Assembly: GCF_000686725.1 (NCBI RefSeq) | Contig: NZ_JMLK01000007.1 | Span: 62,001-126,000 of the forward strand | DNA from: Clostridium akagii DSM 12554 | GTDB lineage: Bacteria > Bacillota > Clostridia > Clostridiales > Clostridiaceae | Reading direction: 5' to 3' | DNA: 64,000 nucleotides | Program-made: the position numbers and the translations under genes | The notes under the pieces: model-generated | The model's database searches: none | The model's input: only the letters and a program-made list of their open reading frames with translations | What the model was told of the DNA's origin: nothing | In this document: one piece after another, positions 34,545 to 43,575 of the stretch | How the letters are laid out: each line of letters begins with the position of its first letter | How positions within the stretch are numbered: the first letter of the stretch is position 1

Positions 34545-35711
34545 TTATATGGGTTTTTCGCTTTCGTTTTCTAACTTAAATCCATTTATGGATACGTCAT
34601 CACTTAATTCAATTACAAGGCATCTAGTGCCATTTTCATTAACAATCTGTTTTATTGCACTTAAATCTCTTGGATTAATAATTATACTAGTGTTTTCATT
34701 TTCTATTTTTATTGATTTACTATTAAAATCTGGAATTATGTTTTTTACTTTAAAAGCATAATCTCCTCCACAAATTTCTTGAAAAGCACTTTCAACTACT
34801 TCAGTATTTTCTATTCCACTGTCTTCTAAAACTCTTTTAATTTGGTTCATATTCATAGTAGGTTCTTCTTCTTCATCTACGCTGTCTTCCAATTTCTCAT
34901 TTATTTTTTCATAAATTTCTTGCATAACATCCGCTTTTATTTTATCACCAATTACATCATTTAATATGGCATTAAAGCTCTCTTTTTCTTCGATACCAGT
35001 CTGTTTAACGTTGCAATTCAAAACTTCTTCAACAAATTTTAAATTTAACTGCTTGGACTTTGAAGAATAGTACACAAGCTTGTTTACATCTGAATATCCT
35101 TCGCTAAAGCTAGGAAACATAAATCCATCTAAAGGTGAATTTAAATTTATTGTGGTGTCTAATGCAGAATTTGCTTTAAAGGTCATTGCCGCATAGTCAA
35201 ATTTTAAAACCTTTTTAGGAATATCAACTTTGTTAATACTACATAAAATAAACTCAAAAGCTTGCATATAATCTTCTATGGAGTCATCTGAGTCTTCTCT
35301 TGGTTTCTTATTTGCCTTGTAGTATTCAGCTTTTGCAAAATTTATTACTATATCAGTATCATATGTATAATTTTTAGATATCTTATCAACTATTTTATCA
35401 GAGTATTCTACTAAACTTTCACTTGAATCCAATGCCTTAGATAATAGGGCTTGTGAGCTCTCTTCTAGGTTTTCTACATTAAAATCTAATTCAAATATCT
35501 TTGAATCTATTGTTCCAGTAAGAATCTTTTTAAAATTATTTAGATAAAGTTCATTTTTCTCTGAATCCATCATATCAAAAGGTGTGAGCTCTTTTTTTAT
35601 AATTTCACTATTATCTTTTTTTAAATACACACTATATACTTCTTTTATAGGGGTCATATAACTATTTGATTTAAATTCTTTTCTTAAATCAGCTAAATCT
35701 TTTTTATTCAT
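34545..35711 (-). CDS. DUF4317 family protein
   Basis: A 388-residue soluble protein starting MNKKDLADLRKEFK, a beginning I associate with the DUF4317 family of Firmicutes; the function is unknown. It has no signal peptide or membrane helix. It carries an acidic stretch DSVDEEEEP (~280) and ends in a mixed domain. The start at ATG 35711 is behind AAGGTG; the in-frame GTG of that site is an unlikely start. It stands alone on the minus strand between a MerR regulator and an HAD phosphatase gene. The family call is from memory of the sequence beginning and length. Confidence 0.7.
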   Translation of the reverse strand: MNKKDLADLRKEFKSNSYMTPIKEVYSVYLKKDNSEIIKKELTPFDMMDSEKNELYLNNFKKILTGTIDSKIFELDFNVENLEESSQALLSKALDSSESLVEYSDKIVDKISKNYTYDTDIVINFAKAEYYKANKKPREDSDDSIEDYMQAFEFILCSINKVDIPKKVLKFDYAAMTFKANSALDTTINLNSPLDGFMFPSFSEGYSDVNKLVYYSSKSKQLNLKFVEEVLNCNVKQTGIEEKESFNAILNDVIGDKIKADVMQEIYEKINEKLEDSVDEEEEPTMNMNQIKRVLEDSGIENTEVVESAFQEICGGDYAFKVKNIIPDFNSKSIKIENENTSIIINPRDLSAIKQIVNENGTRCLVIELSDDVSINGFKLENESEKPI

Positions 35712-35976
35712 AATGGACACCTTGCCTTTTTTAAAATTGAATACTTATATTTGTTCTACTTCTATAGTATATATCATATTTAATATTTACTAAACATTTT
35801 TAATCTCTGTAAAATTAGGAAAATTAAGAAGGAGTAAGTACCTTTTTTATAGAATGTATATGGATAAAGCAAAAAAGCTAGCTCATTGAATTTCTAAAAG
35901 CAGAACAATAAGCATTAATTTGTCATTGGGGATATAAAAACATAACTAATAATTTTGCACAAAAGGGGAATAGACT

Positions 35977-36579
35977 ATGTATAAAAACGTAATATTTGAT
36001 ATTGGAAATGTACTATTGGACTTTAAACCAGAGGAGTACTTAAGGACGAAAATCAAAGAAGCTGATAAAGTGTTAGAGGTGTATAAAGAAGTGTTTCAAA
36101 GTGAAGAATGGGTAATGCTTGATAGAGGAACGCTTACTGAAAAAGAAGCAATAAGTATTCTTATAAATAGGAGTAAAAATGGAGACTTTATAAAACTTGC
36201 TTTTGAAGATTGGTATGATCTTATGACACCTATTGAAGGAACGGTCAAAATTTTGAAAGAACTGAAAAAAGCAAAATATAAGATCTATTTTTTATCTAAT
36301 TTTCAATTGCTAGCATTTGAAAATGTAACCAAAAGATATGACTTTTTTAAACTATTTGATGGGGGTGTTGTTTCCTACAAAGAAAAACTAATTAAGCCTG
36401 AGGAAAATATTTATAAAAAAATAATAGAAAGATATCAACTTAAACCTGAAGAATCTATATTTATAGATGATGTACAAGCTAACATTGACGGTGCAGAAAA
36501 ACTTAATTTTGGAACAATACTTTTTGAGAAGTCTACAGATTTAAGAGAAAAACTCAAAAATCACAATATAAATATGTAA
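35977..36579 (+). CDS. HAD-superfamily phosphatase, YihX-like
   Basis: A 200-residue HAD hydrolase of subfamily IA. The nucleophile motif is FDIGNVL (D8 as nucleophile; the usual second Asp is replaced, as in YihX and epoxide-hydrolase-like members). Motif II is FLSNF (~107), the motif III Lys is near KEKLIKPEENIY (~130), and motif IV is IFIDDVQANI (~166). YihX acts on alpha-glucose-1-phosphate, but family specificity is broad. It has an AAAGGGG site and is followed 60 bp later by a GNAT gene. Confidence 0.87.
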   Translation: MYKNVIFDIGNVLLDFKPEEYLRTKIKEADKVLEVYKEVFQSEEWVMLDRGTLTEKEAISILINRSKNGDFIKLAFEDWYDLMTPIEGTVKILKELKKAKYKIYFLSNFQLLAFENVTKRYDFFKLFDGGVVSYKEKLIKPEENIYKKIIERYQLKPEESIFIDDVQANIDGAEKLNFGTILFEKSTDLREKLKNHNINM

Positions 36580-36639
36580 GTTAAGTGGGACATACGAAAA
36601 AAGTGGATAAATAATTAGCTATTGAGGAGGAACACCGCG

Positions 36640-37143
36640 ATGAAATTAGACACAAAGAGATTAAAGTTAATACCGTTAAAGGTACAACATTTAGCTCTAG
36701 CTGTGGATAACTATGGGGAAATGGCCACGGAACTTGGGGTAAGAGTCACTAATACAATTCTTGATGAGGAAATGCAGTATGCTATGAAAGTTAGGTTAAG
36801 AAAGGTACTTGAGGATGAGAAAAACTATTTATGGTTAACAAATTGGGCAGTGGTTCTCAAAGAAGAAAATATGATAATTGGATATATTATGATTAAGGGT
36901 TATCCTAATAAAAATGGTGAAGTAATTGTTGGGTACGGTATTGAAGAAGAGTACAGAAAGAATGGATATGCTACAGAAGCTTTAAAAGGACTAATCCAGT
37001 GGATTTTTGAAAATCCAAAAGCAAAGCAGGTAATTGCAGACACGGAAAAAGAGAATGTAGCGTCCCATAAAGTATTAGGAAATGTGGGCGCTGTGAAATA
37101 TAAGGAAACTCATGAATTAATATGGTGGAAAATTGAGAAATAG
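36640..37143 (+). CDS. GNAT-family N-acetyltransferase
   Basis: A 167-residue GNAT protein like RimJ/RimL-type enzymes. It begins MKLDTKRLKLIPL, with the acetyl-CoA loop in VGYGIEEEYRKNGYATEALKGL (~105-125) and a terminal segment VASHKVLGNVGAVKYKET. The start at ATG 36640 follows GAGGAGG; an in-frame start 18 nt upstream lies within the site. The acceptor substrate is unknown. It is the first of three acetyltransferase genes between 36.6 and 39.7 kb. Confidence 0.88.
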   Translation: MKLDTKRLKLIPLKVQHLALAVDNYGEMATELGVRVTNTILDEEMQYAMKVRLRKVLEDEKNYLWLTNWAVVLKEENMIIGYIMIKGYPNKNGEVIVGYGIEEEYRKNGYATEALKGLIQWIFENPKAKQVIADTEKENVASHKVLGNVGAVKYKETHELIWWKIEK

Positions 37144-37263
37144 ATGGAGGTAACAGTAAATGGCAGAGGTGAAAGTAAAATTGATGGAAGATTAATAGGA
37201 ATAGGGCTAATTTATGATAACAAAATATATTTTAAAAATTCAGATGTAAAAATAACGAATTAA
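37144..37263 (+). CDS. Possible 39-residue ORF, perhaps a gene remnant
   Basis: ATG at 37144 follows the stop of the GNAT gene directly (TAGATG), so it could be translated by coupling. The product MEVTVNG...KITN resembles the first strand-turn-strand of small copper-amine-oxidase-N-like or stalk domains, but is far too short. A GGAGG at 37146-37150 instead points to an ATG at 37160, which gives only 11 codons in another frame. The conflict suggests a decayed gene. Low confidence. Confidence 0.2.
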   Translation: MEVTVNGRGESKIDGRLIGIGLIYDNKIYFKNSDVKITN

Positions 37264-37320
37264 ATCTGAGTAATTAATAGGATGAAAACTTGAAAACAAA
37301 AGTATAGAGGGGAAAAAATC

Positions 37321-38088
37321 ATGAGTGTAGATCAAAAAAAGTATATAAAGACTGAAATTTTACAAGTAGCTGAAAACCAATTGTCACTGGATTATAACTG
37401 CAAAGTATCTGATCTAGAAAAAGGAAATAACACAGTAGTTGAAAATAAATTAGCTAATGGCAGACGTATTTATGATAGTGATGGATGCTTTTTTAAAATA
37501 CTCTGTTTTAGAGGTAGCGCAATTATTACAGCTTCACCTATAATCATGCCATGGTGTGAAGAAAAATTGTTAAATAGGTCAGCAGCATGGTTTTTTCTAT
37601 ATCCCAATTTACGAGAAATCGATGAAAAACTTAAGGAATTTGGACAGGAAATAGCTGATATTCATCATTACTATTTACCAAAGCGAAATGTGCCTTTGAT
37701 TGAACCACCTATCAATGTTAAGTGGTATGAGTATGACGATATTTTAAAATTTAAAAATGATGATAGATTTGACGAAGCTTTTGCTTTTAATGAAAATCAC
37801 CCAGATATACTTGCAGTTGCTGCATTTGATGGAGATAAAATGATGGGTATGGCGGGTGCTAGCGCAGATGGAAAAGATATGTGGCAAATCGGTATTGATG
37901 TTTTCAATGAATATCGTGGAAGAAGTTTAGGAACAAAGCTAGTTACACTTTTAAAAAATGAAATATTGAGACGCGGGAAAATACCTTTTTATGGCACAGT
38001 GGAATCTCATTTTCACTCACAGAATATTGCTATAAATGCTGGATTTTTTCCAGTATGGGCAGAGCTTTATTCAAAAGAAAAGGAGTAA
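37321..38088 (+). CDS. GNAT-family N-acetyltransferase with N-terminal extension
   Basis: A 255-residue protein. The first ~150 residues are not assigned but resemble the N-terminal part of two-domain GNAT proteins. The C-terminal GNAT core shows AAFDGDKMMGMAG, MWQIGIDVFNEYRGRSLGTK (acetyl-CoA loop, ~195-215) and the closing SQNIAINAGFFPVW. The substrate is unknown. The MBL-fold gene begins 4 bp after its stop, so the two are coupled. Start: ATG behind AGAGGGG. Confidence 0.85.
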   Translation: MSVDQKKYIKTEILQVAENQLSLDYNCKVSDLEKGNNTVVENKLANGRRIYDSDGCFFKILCFRGSAIITASPIIMPWCEEKLLNRSAAWFFLYPNLREIDEKLKEFGQEIADIHHYYLPKRNVPLIEPPINVKWYEYDDILKFKNDDRFDEAFAFNENHPDILAVAAFDGDKMMGMAGASADGKDMWQIGIDVFNEYRGRSLGTKLVTLLKNEILRRGKIPFYGTVESHFHSQNIAINAGFFPVWAELYSKEKE

Positions 38089-38092
38089 TATA

Positions 38093-39007
38093 ATGGACAT
38101 AAAACAAGTAAAGGGAAATACATTTTGTATAGATACTGGAATGACCTATATTCCTTTTTATAAAATTAACCATGAAGAAATTATAATGTTAGACTCAGGA
38201 TGGAAAAGAGGGGAAAGAAGAGGGATAGACCAGCTTCTAGAAGAAAATCACTTCAAAGTAGTTGCGATAATATGTAGTCATGCTCATATAGATCATATAG
38301 GAAATAATTCATATTTGAAGAAAAAATATAACTGCATTATTGTTATGCCAGCCTATGAAGCTCTTATTTGTAGTAGTGCAGTGAATTTGAAACTTTATTA
38401 TAGTACTCAAACATTAGCTGAAGTTACAGAACATTTTGGACATATGGTTTGTGAAACAGATATTATGATTATGGACAATGAAGATAAAATATACGTTTGT
38501 GGTAGTGAATTTAAAATTCTTCATACTCCGGGACATAGTCCAGCACACATATGTATTACTACTCAAGATGACGTGGCCTATTTAGGAGACAGCCTTATAA
38601 GCTATGAAGTTATGAAGGGCGCTAAAATGCCCTATGCCTATATACTTAGTGAGGATTTGAAGAGCAAATCAAAGCTATATGATTTAAAATGTAGCAAATA
38701 TGTGGTGGCACATAAAGGTATGTATGATGATGTTACAGAACTTATAACTGATAATATTAATTTTTATAAGAATAGGGCTAAAAGAGTTAGCGAAGTTATT
38801 AATGATGCCATGACTATGGAAGATATTTTTAAGGCGGTTATTAAGAATTTTAATATTCATGTAAACAGCAGATATAGATATGCTGTAATAGAAAGAATGT
38901 TATGGTCCTATGTTGAATATTTAAATGAAACAGGAGTTATAGAGCTAAACATGGATCATGGATTTCTTAAGTATTCAAAAGGCTCAACAGATATGATTAA
39001 ACCTTGA
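38093..39007 (+). CDS. Metallo-beta-lactamase-fold hydrolase
   Basis: A 304-residue MBL-fold protein. The start at ATG 38093 follows AAAGGAG and lies just beyond the GNAT stop codon; the longer frame overlaps the GNAT gene and is rejected. The metal motif SHAHIDHIGN (HxHxDH, ~60-68), HTPGHSPAH (third-site His, ~145) and GDSLI (bridging Asp, ~166) are present, with a late His in VVAHKG (~207). It is probably a Zn-dependent thioesterase/glyoxalase-II-like or lactonase-like hydrolase; the substrate is unknown. It sits between two acetyltransferase genes. Confidence 0.88.
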   Translation: MDIKQVKGNTFCIDTGMTYIPFYKINHEEIIMLDSGWKRGERRGIDQLLEENHFKVVAIICSHAHIDHIGNNSYLKKKYNCIIVMPAYEALICSSAVNLKLYYSTQTLAEVTEHFGHMVCETDIMIMDNEDKIYVCGSEFKILHTPGHSPAHICITTQDDVAYLGDSLISYEVMKGAKMPYAYILSEDLKSKSKLYDLKCSKYVVAHKGMYDDVTELITDNINFYKNRAKRVSEVINDAMTMEDIFKAVIKNFNIHVNSRYRYAVIERMLWSYVEYLNETGVIELNMDHGFLKYSKGSTDMIKP

Positions 39008-39025
39008 AAATAGGAGGAAAATTTT

Positions 39026-39736
39026 TTGATTAAAAAAAATGAAATAATAGAATATTTAAAAAAAGATGAAATTAACAATATAAATATGACTAATTTTATG
39101 GAGAACTACCCAATATATTATACAGAAAAAATAGGTGATTCAGTTATTGCTAAAGGGACAAGTGATAGAAATTGGATTTACATAAGTTCTAAATCGGAAG
39201 AAGAACTCACCATGATAATGGGAGGACTTGATAATAGTGATAAAAACTTTGCTGTAATGGAAGATTGGATGATTCCTATATTAAAAAAGGGTAATAAAAT
39301 AAAGTGGAAATTATCTACTATGAGATTAATATTACCCCATGGAACATCTATACCTGAACCAAAACAAGGTGTATCCAAATTAACAGTTAGTGATGCTGAA
39401 TTTATATACGAAAATTCAGATTATAAAGATTTTATATCTACTAAATACATAATTGAAAGAATAGCAGATGGGGAGAGTTCATGTATACGTTATGGGGATA
39501 TACCAATAGCTTGGGGGATTACCCAGGATGATGGCGCTATAGGATTTTTGCATGTTTTGCCTGAATATAGAAATATGGGATATGCAAAAGACGTAATGAT
39601 AGATTTAATTAAAAAAATTAGAGATAAGAAAAAAATCCCATTTGGCCATATTGAAGAAAAAAATGAAAAATCTATGAGGCTAGCTCTAAGCTTAGGATTT
39701 GAAAAGGATAAAGTAGTTAGCTGGGCAGGAATTTAA
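39026..39736 (+). CDS. GNAT-family N-acetyltransferase
   Basis: A 236-residue protein with an unassigned N-terminal half and a C-terminal GNAT core (IGFLHVLPEYRNMGYAKDVM, ~175-195; then EEKNEKSMRLALSLGFEKD). The start is a TTG at 39026 with a strong AGGAGG site 9 bp before it. It follows the MBL-fold gene by 18 bp and closes the acetyltransferase/hydrolase group. The acceptor is unknown. Confidence 0.82.
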   Translation: MIKKNEIIEYLKKDEINNINMTNFMENYPIYYTEKIGDSVIAKGTSDRNWIYISSKSEEELTMIMGGLDNSDKNFAVMEDWMIPILKKGNKIKWKLSTMRLILPHGTSIPEPKQGVSKLTVSDAEFIYENSDYKDFISTKYIIERIADGESSCIRYGDIPIAWGITQDDGAIGFLHVLPEYRNMGYAKDVMIDLIKKIRDKKKIPFGHIEEKNEKSMRLALSLGFEKDKVVSWAGI

Positions 39737-39737
39737 G

Positions 39738-39818
39738 AGTTAAGAGTTAAAAGAGAAGAGAAAGAGGGAACGTACATAGATTTGTGTAAAATAAAATCTA
39801 TGTACGTTCCCTCTTTTT
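39738..39818 (+). repeat. Palindromic repeat element, copy 1 (also acts as a terminator)
   Basis: AGTTAAGAGTTA-type lead is followed by a 22-bp perfect stem (AAGAGGGAACGTACATAGAT with its complement) and a T-run. It can terminate the acetyltransferase transcript. An inverted, diverged copy, including the AGTTAAGAGTTA tail, lies at 40726-40792 on the other side of the next gene. Confidence 0.75.
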
Positions 39819-39925
39819 ATTTCCAGTGTTTATCTTTTGTTTATTATTAGTTTAGTAAAAGGTTAGAAATTGGTTTTATAATAAGATTAGTGAAGGCATG
39901 AGAATATTTAGAGGGAGCAATAATT

Positions 39926-40696
39926 ATGAGGGAAAAATTAGTAGCACAAGTTTTAGCATTTATTTTATTATTCAGTGGATATACGCTAACGTCTCCCGGA
40001 GTAATAAGTAATACAAACAATAATGCACCTATTTTGGGAAGTACTCAATATATAGAAAGAATTCAGAAAGTGGCTAAAGTATCTGGGAACCGAAGTGCAT
40101 TGTCTTTAATCATGATAGATGTAAGTAAAAATGGGGATCAGCTTGACAATAATCAATCAGACAACATTAAAAGATTTCATAAATTAGTAAGTTCACTGAT
40201 TTATAAAATTGGTTATGTAGATATAAAAACTCATTATTTCAGAAATCAGCTAAATAGAGCACCTAAAACCCTGAAACAACTAATGCTAATAAATAAAAAT
40301 GTTTCAGTTAACAAACGTTGGATATTACTTAACGCTATAAATTCAGGCTATCATATGCAGGGAGTTGATGGAGAATATAACCTAAAATTCATATCTTATG
40401 ATGATTTTTATGAAGCTGTTTATAATAAAAAAGGAATACTTTTAGATGAACACAATGATCCAATTAATATGGGTACATATAACTATGCTGCTGGAATATG
40501 TAGCAACAAAGCTCATATGAAATTTGATGTGGATCCTTACCTTATATATGGCAATACTCTAAATTCAACTCAAAAAGGTAAGGATAATATAGATTTAGGT
40601 GTAAAATCAGCATATCTTAATTATAAAGAGCACGCTGCAAGTGTTTATATATACCGCAAAAAATTATTCGGAATGCAGAAAGGTAGGGTTGAATAA
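39926..40696 (+). CDS. Putative secreted protein of unknown function
   Basis: A 256-residue protein with an N-terminal signal-peptide-like hydrophobic stretch (about 5-25, AQVLAFILLFSGY). No family is recognised. The mature part has no membrane helix and is rich in Asn, Lys and Tyr, with few cysteines. Only the start region (AGAGGGAGC site) and the two flanking palindromic repeats stand out. Composition is AT-rich like that of its neighbours, so foreign origin is not evident from base use. It could be an envelope or exported enzyme; nothing in the sequence decides this. Confidence 0.65.
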   Translation: MREKLVAQVLAFILLFSGYTLTSPGVISNTNNNAPILGSTQYIERIQKVAKVSGNRSALSLIMIDVSKNGDQLDNNQSDNIKRFHKLVSSLIYKIGYVDIKTHYFRNQLNRAPKTLKQLMLINKNVSVNKRWILLNAINSGYHMQGVDGEYNLKFISYDDFYEAVYNKKGILLDEHNDPINMGTYNYAAGICSNKAHMKFDVDPYLIYGNTLNSTQKGKDNIDLGVKSAYLNYKEHAASVYIYRKKLFGMQKGRVE

Positions 40697-40725
40697 TTAA
40701 TTATAATATTGTTAATCATTATAAA

Positions 40726-40792
40726 AATAGAGAACACACATAGATTTATGTAAAATCAAATCCATGTATGTTCTCTCTTAACTCTTAACTAA
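40726..40792 (-). repeat. Palindromic repeat element, inverted copy 2
   Basis: AGAGAACACACATAGATTT pairs with AAATCCATGTATGTTCTCT around a TGTAAAAT loop, and the tail CTTAACTCTTAACT is the complement of the lead of copy 1. Read on the minus strand it matches the element at 39738 along its length. It can also terminate transcription after the secreted-protein gene or before the importer gene that ends at 40805. Confidence 0.75.
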
Positions 40793-40804
40793 TTTACTTG
40801 TAGA

Positions 40805-42400
40805 CTACTTGATTAATTTATTTGCAGTTAAAAAGTCATCTGCAACTTTTTTTGGATCCTGACCAAGTTTATCAACCTTATAATTTAGGTCTATCATTTT
40901 AGTAGCAGTAATTTTTCCCTCTAATTTACTAAGGAGTGGTTTAAGTTCTGGATATTTTTTAAGGGTTGCGGTACTAACTATTGTTGAACAATCATAGTTA
41001 GGAAAGAAACCTTTATCATCTTTTAAAACTTTAAGTTTATATGATTTTAATAGTCCCTCGGTACTAAAAGCATCGATAGCATCCACTTTTTTATTAGCTA
41101 TGGATTCATATCTTAGACCTCCATCGATAGAACTAACACTCTTAAATTTAAAGCCATATAATTTAGAGATGCCTGAGTAACCATCAGCTCTATTACAAAA
41201 TTCTAATGTAGCACCTAGATTAAGTTTGTCTCCTACTTTTGCTAGGTCTGAAATGGTTTCTAGATTATATTGTTTTGCTGTATCTTGTCTTACTGATAAT
41301 GTATAAGTATCATTAAAACCATAAGGTTTTAACCAAGTTATACCATAGTTTTTAGCATAATAATCACTTACAGTTTTAAAAGCTAAAGTTGGATCACTAA
41401 TAGGTGCTCTCTTCATAATACCGACTAAACTCATTCCAGTATATTCTGGATACATGTCTATTTTACCGGATTTTAGCGCAGTATAGGCTATACCTGAGCC
41501 GCCTAGATTTAAATCTTGTTGCACTTTAATATCTGTATTTTTTTCTATTAATGTTGATAATATATTACCTAATATGAGTTGTTCACTACTGTTGTAACAA
41601 CCGACCACAATTACGGGACCTTGTCTAGTAGCGAAAAATACACCACTACCTACTATAACAACGACTAAACAACCAGCTATGATTTTTTGTATTTTGCTAA
41701 ACTTATATTTTTTTCTTCTAGTTGGAAGTTTAATTGTTCCATCTCCTTTTCTTATTCCTGGAGGTGTTACACCTTGTTCAATCTTACCAATAATAAAGTC
41801 CATTAATAGAGCTAATATACATGCTGGAATTGCTCCGGCTAGAATCATATTGTTATCTACGACTTGGACTCCTGAAAATACCATATAACCAAGTCCACCT
41901 GCACCTATAAAGGCTGCAATTGTCATAAGACCAACAGCAGTAACTGCTGCTATTCTTATACCTGACATGATTATTGGGAATGCAAGTGGTAATTGAACTA
42001 TTTTAAGTATTTGTTTATTTGTCATACCCATACCTTTAGAAGTTTCAATTACATCTGGATTTATATTAATAAGCCCAATGTAGGTATTTTTTATAATAGG
42101 TAGTAAGGAATATAAAATTACCATCAATATGGCTGGGGTACTACCTATTCCAAGTACTGGTATTAGAAAACCTAATAATGCTAGACTAGGGATTGCCTGC
42201 ATTACATTTGCAATGCCTATAACTGGTCCTGATAATTTCTTGTATCTAGATATTAATATACCTAAAGGAATTCCAACTATTATGGCTATAAGTACAGAAA
42301 TTAGGGTTAATTGAATATGCTGAAGTGTTAATGTTATTATCTGGTCTTGTCTTGAAACTACAAAGTCTTTGAATTTATCTATTGTATTTAATATATTCAT
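40805..42400 (-). CDS. OpuC-type ABC importer: permease fused to substrate-binding domain
   Basis: A 531-residue fusion. The N-terminal ~210 residues are a permease with about six helices and an EAA loop (VIETSKGMGMTNKQILK, ~113-130). After a further membrane helix (~237-258) follows an OpuCC/ProX-type binding domain (~265-531; VGCYNSSEQLILGNIL and IDMYPEYTGMSL blocks), tethered outside the cell. Such fusions occur in EgtU (ergothioneine), BilEB and some choline/betaine importers, so the ligand is open. It overlaps the ATPase gene by one base (TAATG) and forms a two-gene importer with it. Confidence 0.92.
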   Translation of the reverse strand: MNILNTIDKFKDFVVSRQDQIITLTLQHIQLTLISVLIAIIVGIPLGILISRYKKLSGPVIGIANVMQAIPSLALLGFLIPVLGIGSTPAILMVILYSLLPIIKNTYIGLININPDVIETSKGMGMTNKQILKIVQLPLAFPIIMSGIRIAAVTAVGLMTIAAFIGAGGLGYMVFSGVQVVDNNMILAGAIPACILALLMDFIIGKIEQGVTPPGIRKGDGTIKLPTRRKKYKFSKIQKIIAGCLVVVIVGSGVFFATRQGPVIVVGCYNSSEQLILGNILSTLIEKNTDIKVQQDLNLGGSGIAYTALKSGKIDMYPEYTGMSLVGIMKRAPISDPTLAFKTVSDYYAKNYGITWLKPYGFNDTYTLSVRQDTAKQYNLETISDLAKVGDKLNLGATLEFCNRADGYSGISKLYGFKFKSVSSIDGGLRYESIANKKVDAIDAFSTEGLLKSYKLKVLKDDKGFFPNYDCSTIVSTATLKKYPELKPLLSKLEGKITATKMIDLNYKVDKLGQDPKKVADDFLTANKLIK

Positions 42401-43527
42401 TATAATTCCACCTCGTTGTTAATATACTGACTGCTTAAAACACCGAGCAAGCTACTTCTAGTAATTAGACCAACTAGTTCTGAATTATCATCTACAACGG
42501 GTACATAACCTATATTAAGTTCATCCATCAAAGTCAATATATCTACTAGGGAATCATTAATGTTAACAGTTTTAATATCTCTTCCCATAATAGTTTCCAC
42601 CTTTGTAGAACCTATTTGGCTTATTCCAATATCCTTTAACGTAATAATTCCTTCTAGTTTATCTTCTTTATCAACAATTAATAAGCTGTCTACTTTATTT
42701 GATTTCATGATTCCCACAGCTTGAATTATTGTTCGGCTACCTGTAATTTTAGCTGGCTCTTTAATCATAATATCTTTAGCTTTTATGAATTCTGGTTCTT
42801 GCCATATTCTGTTTTCTCCTATAAATTCCTTAACAAAATCATTGGCAGGATTTTTTAGAATCTCTTCAGGAGTATCGAACTGAAGAATATTTCCACCATT
42901 CATAATACAAATTCTATCTCCCAGTTTAATTGCCTCATCCATGTCATGAGTTACAAAAATTATTGTCTTTTTAAGTTCTTGCTGAAGATCAAACATCTGA
43001 TCTTGAAGTTGACCTCTAGAAATTGGATCTAATGCACTGAAAGGCTCATCCATAAGAATTATATCAGGATTTGTTGAAAGGGCTCTTGCTACTCCAATTC
43101 GTTGCTGTTGACCTCCACTTAACTCACATGGATATCTGTCCTCAAATTTTTCTGGTTCCATTTTTATCATTTTTAAAAGTTCAGTTATTCTTTTAGCTAC
43201 CTTTTCTTCTGGCCATTTTTCAAGGCGGGGTAGTAGTCCAATATTTTCACTTACAGTCAAATGTGGAAGTAGTCCAGTTTGCTGTATTACATATCCCATA
43301 TTTCGTCGTAGCTTAATTATATCTTCTTTCATTATATCCTTACCATTTAAAAGGATATTTCCTGAAGTAGGTGAAATTAACCTATTAATCATTTTTAATG
43401 TTGTGGTTTTACCACAACCACTAGGGCCTACTATAACTATAAATTCTCCATCATTTACGGTAAAACTGGTATTGTTAATTACTTTCTGGTTTTTAAAAAT
43501 TTTGGTTATGTTATTAAATTCTAACAT
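42400..43527 (-). CDS. OpuC-type ABC importer ATPase with CBS domain pair
   Basis: A 375-residue ATPase: nucleotide-binding domain (~1-240) with Walker A GPSGCGKTTTL, QQTGLLPHL, signature LSGGQQQRIGVARA and Walker B IILMDEPFSALD, then two CBS domains (~252-310 and ~320-370, e.g. AVGIMKSNKVDSLLIVDKED and MDELNIGYVPVVDD). In OpuA/OpuC, CBS pairs gate transport by ionic strength or c-di-AMP. The start at ATG 43527 follows GAGGAGAGG. The gene is first in the two-gene operon; its partner is the permease-binding-protein fusion. Confidence 0.93.
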   Translation of the reverse strand: MLEFNNITKIFKNQKVINNTSFTVNDGEFIVIVGPSGCGKTTTLKMINRLISPTSGNILLNGKDIMKEDIIKLRRNMGYVIQQTGLLPHLTVSENIGLLPRLEKWPEEKVAKRITELLKMIKMEPEKFEDRYPCELSGGQQQRIGVARALSTNPDIILMDEPFSALDPISRGQLQDQMFDLQQELKKTIIFVTHDMDEAIKLGDRICIMNGGNILQFDTPEEILKNPANDFVKEFIGENRIWQEPEFIKAKDIMIKEPAKITGSRTIIQAVGIMKSNKVDSLLIVDKEDKLEGIITLKDIGISQIGSTKVETIMGRDIKTVNINDSLVDILTLMDELNIGYVPVVDDNSELVGLITRSSLLGVLSSQYINNEVEL

Positions 43528-43546
43528 ATTTCCTCTCCTCAATAAT

Positions 43547-43575
43547 ATAATAGAAAGTCAGCCGATGTTTATCAA
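43547..43575 (-). promoter_or_regulatory. Promoter of the CBS-ATPase importer operon
   Basis: On the minus strand TTGATA (43575-43570) and TATTAT (43552-43547) are exactly 17 bp apart, about 20 bp before the start codon. Confidence 0.55.
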
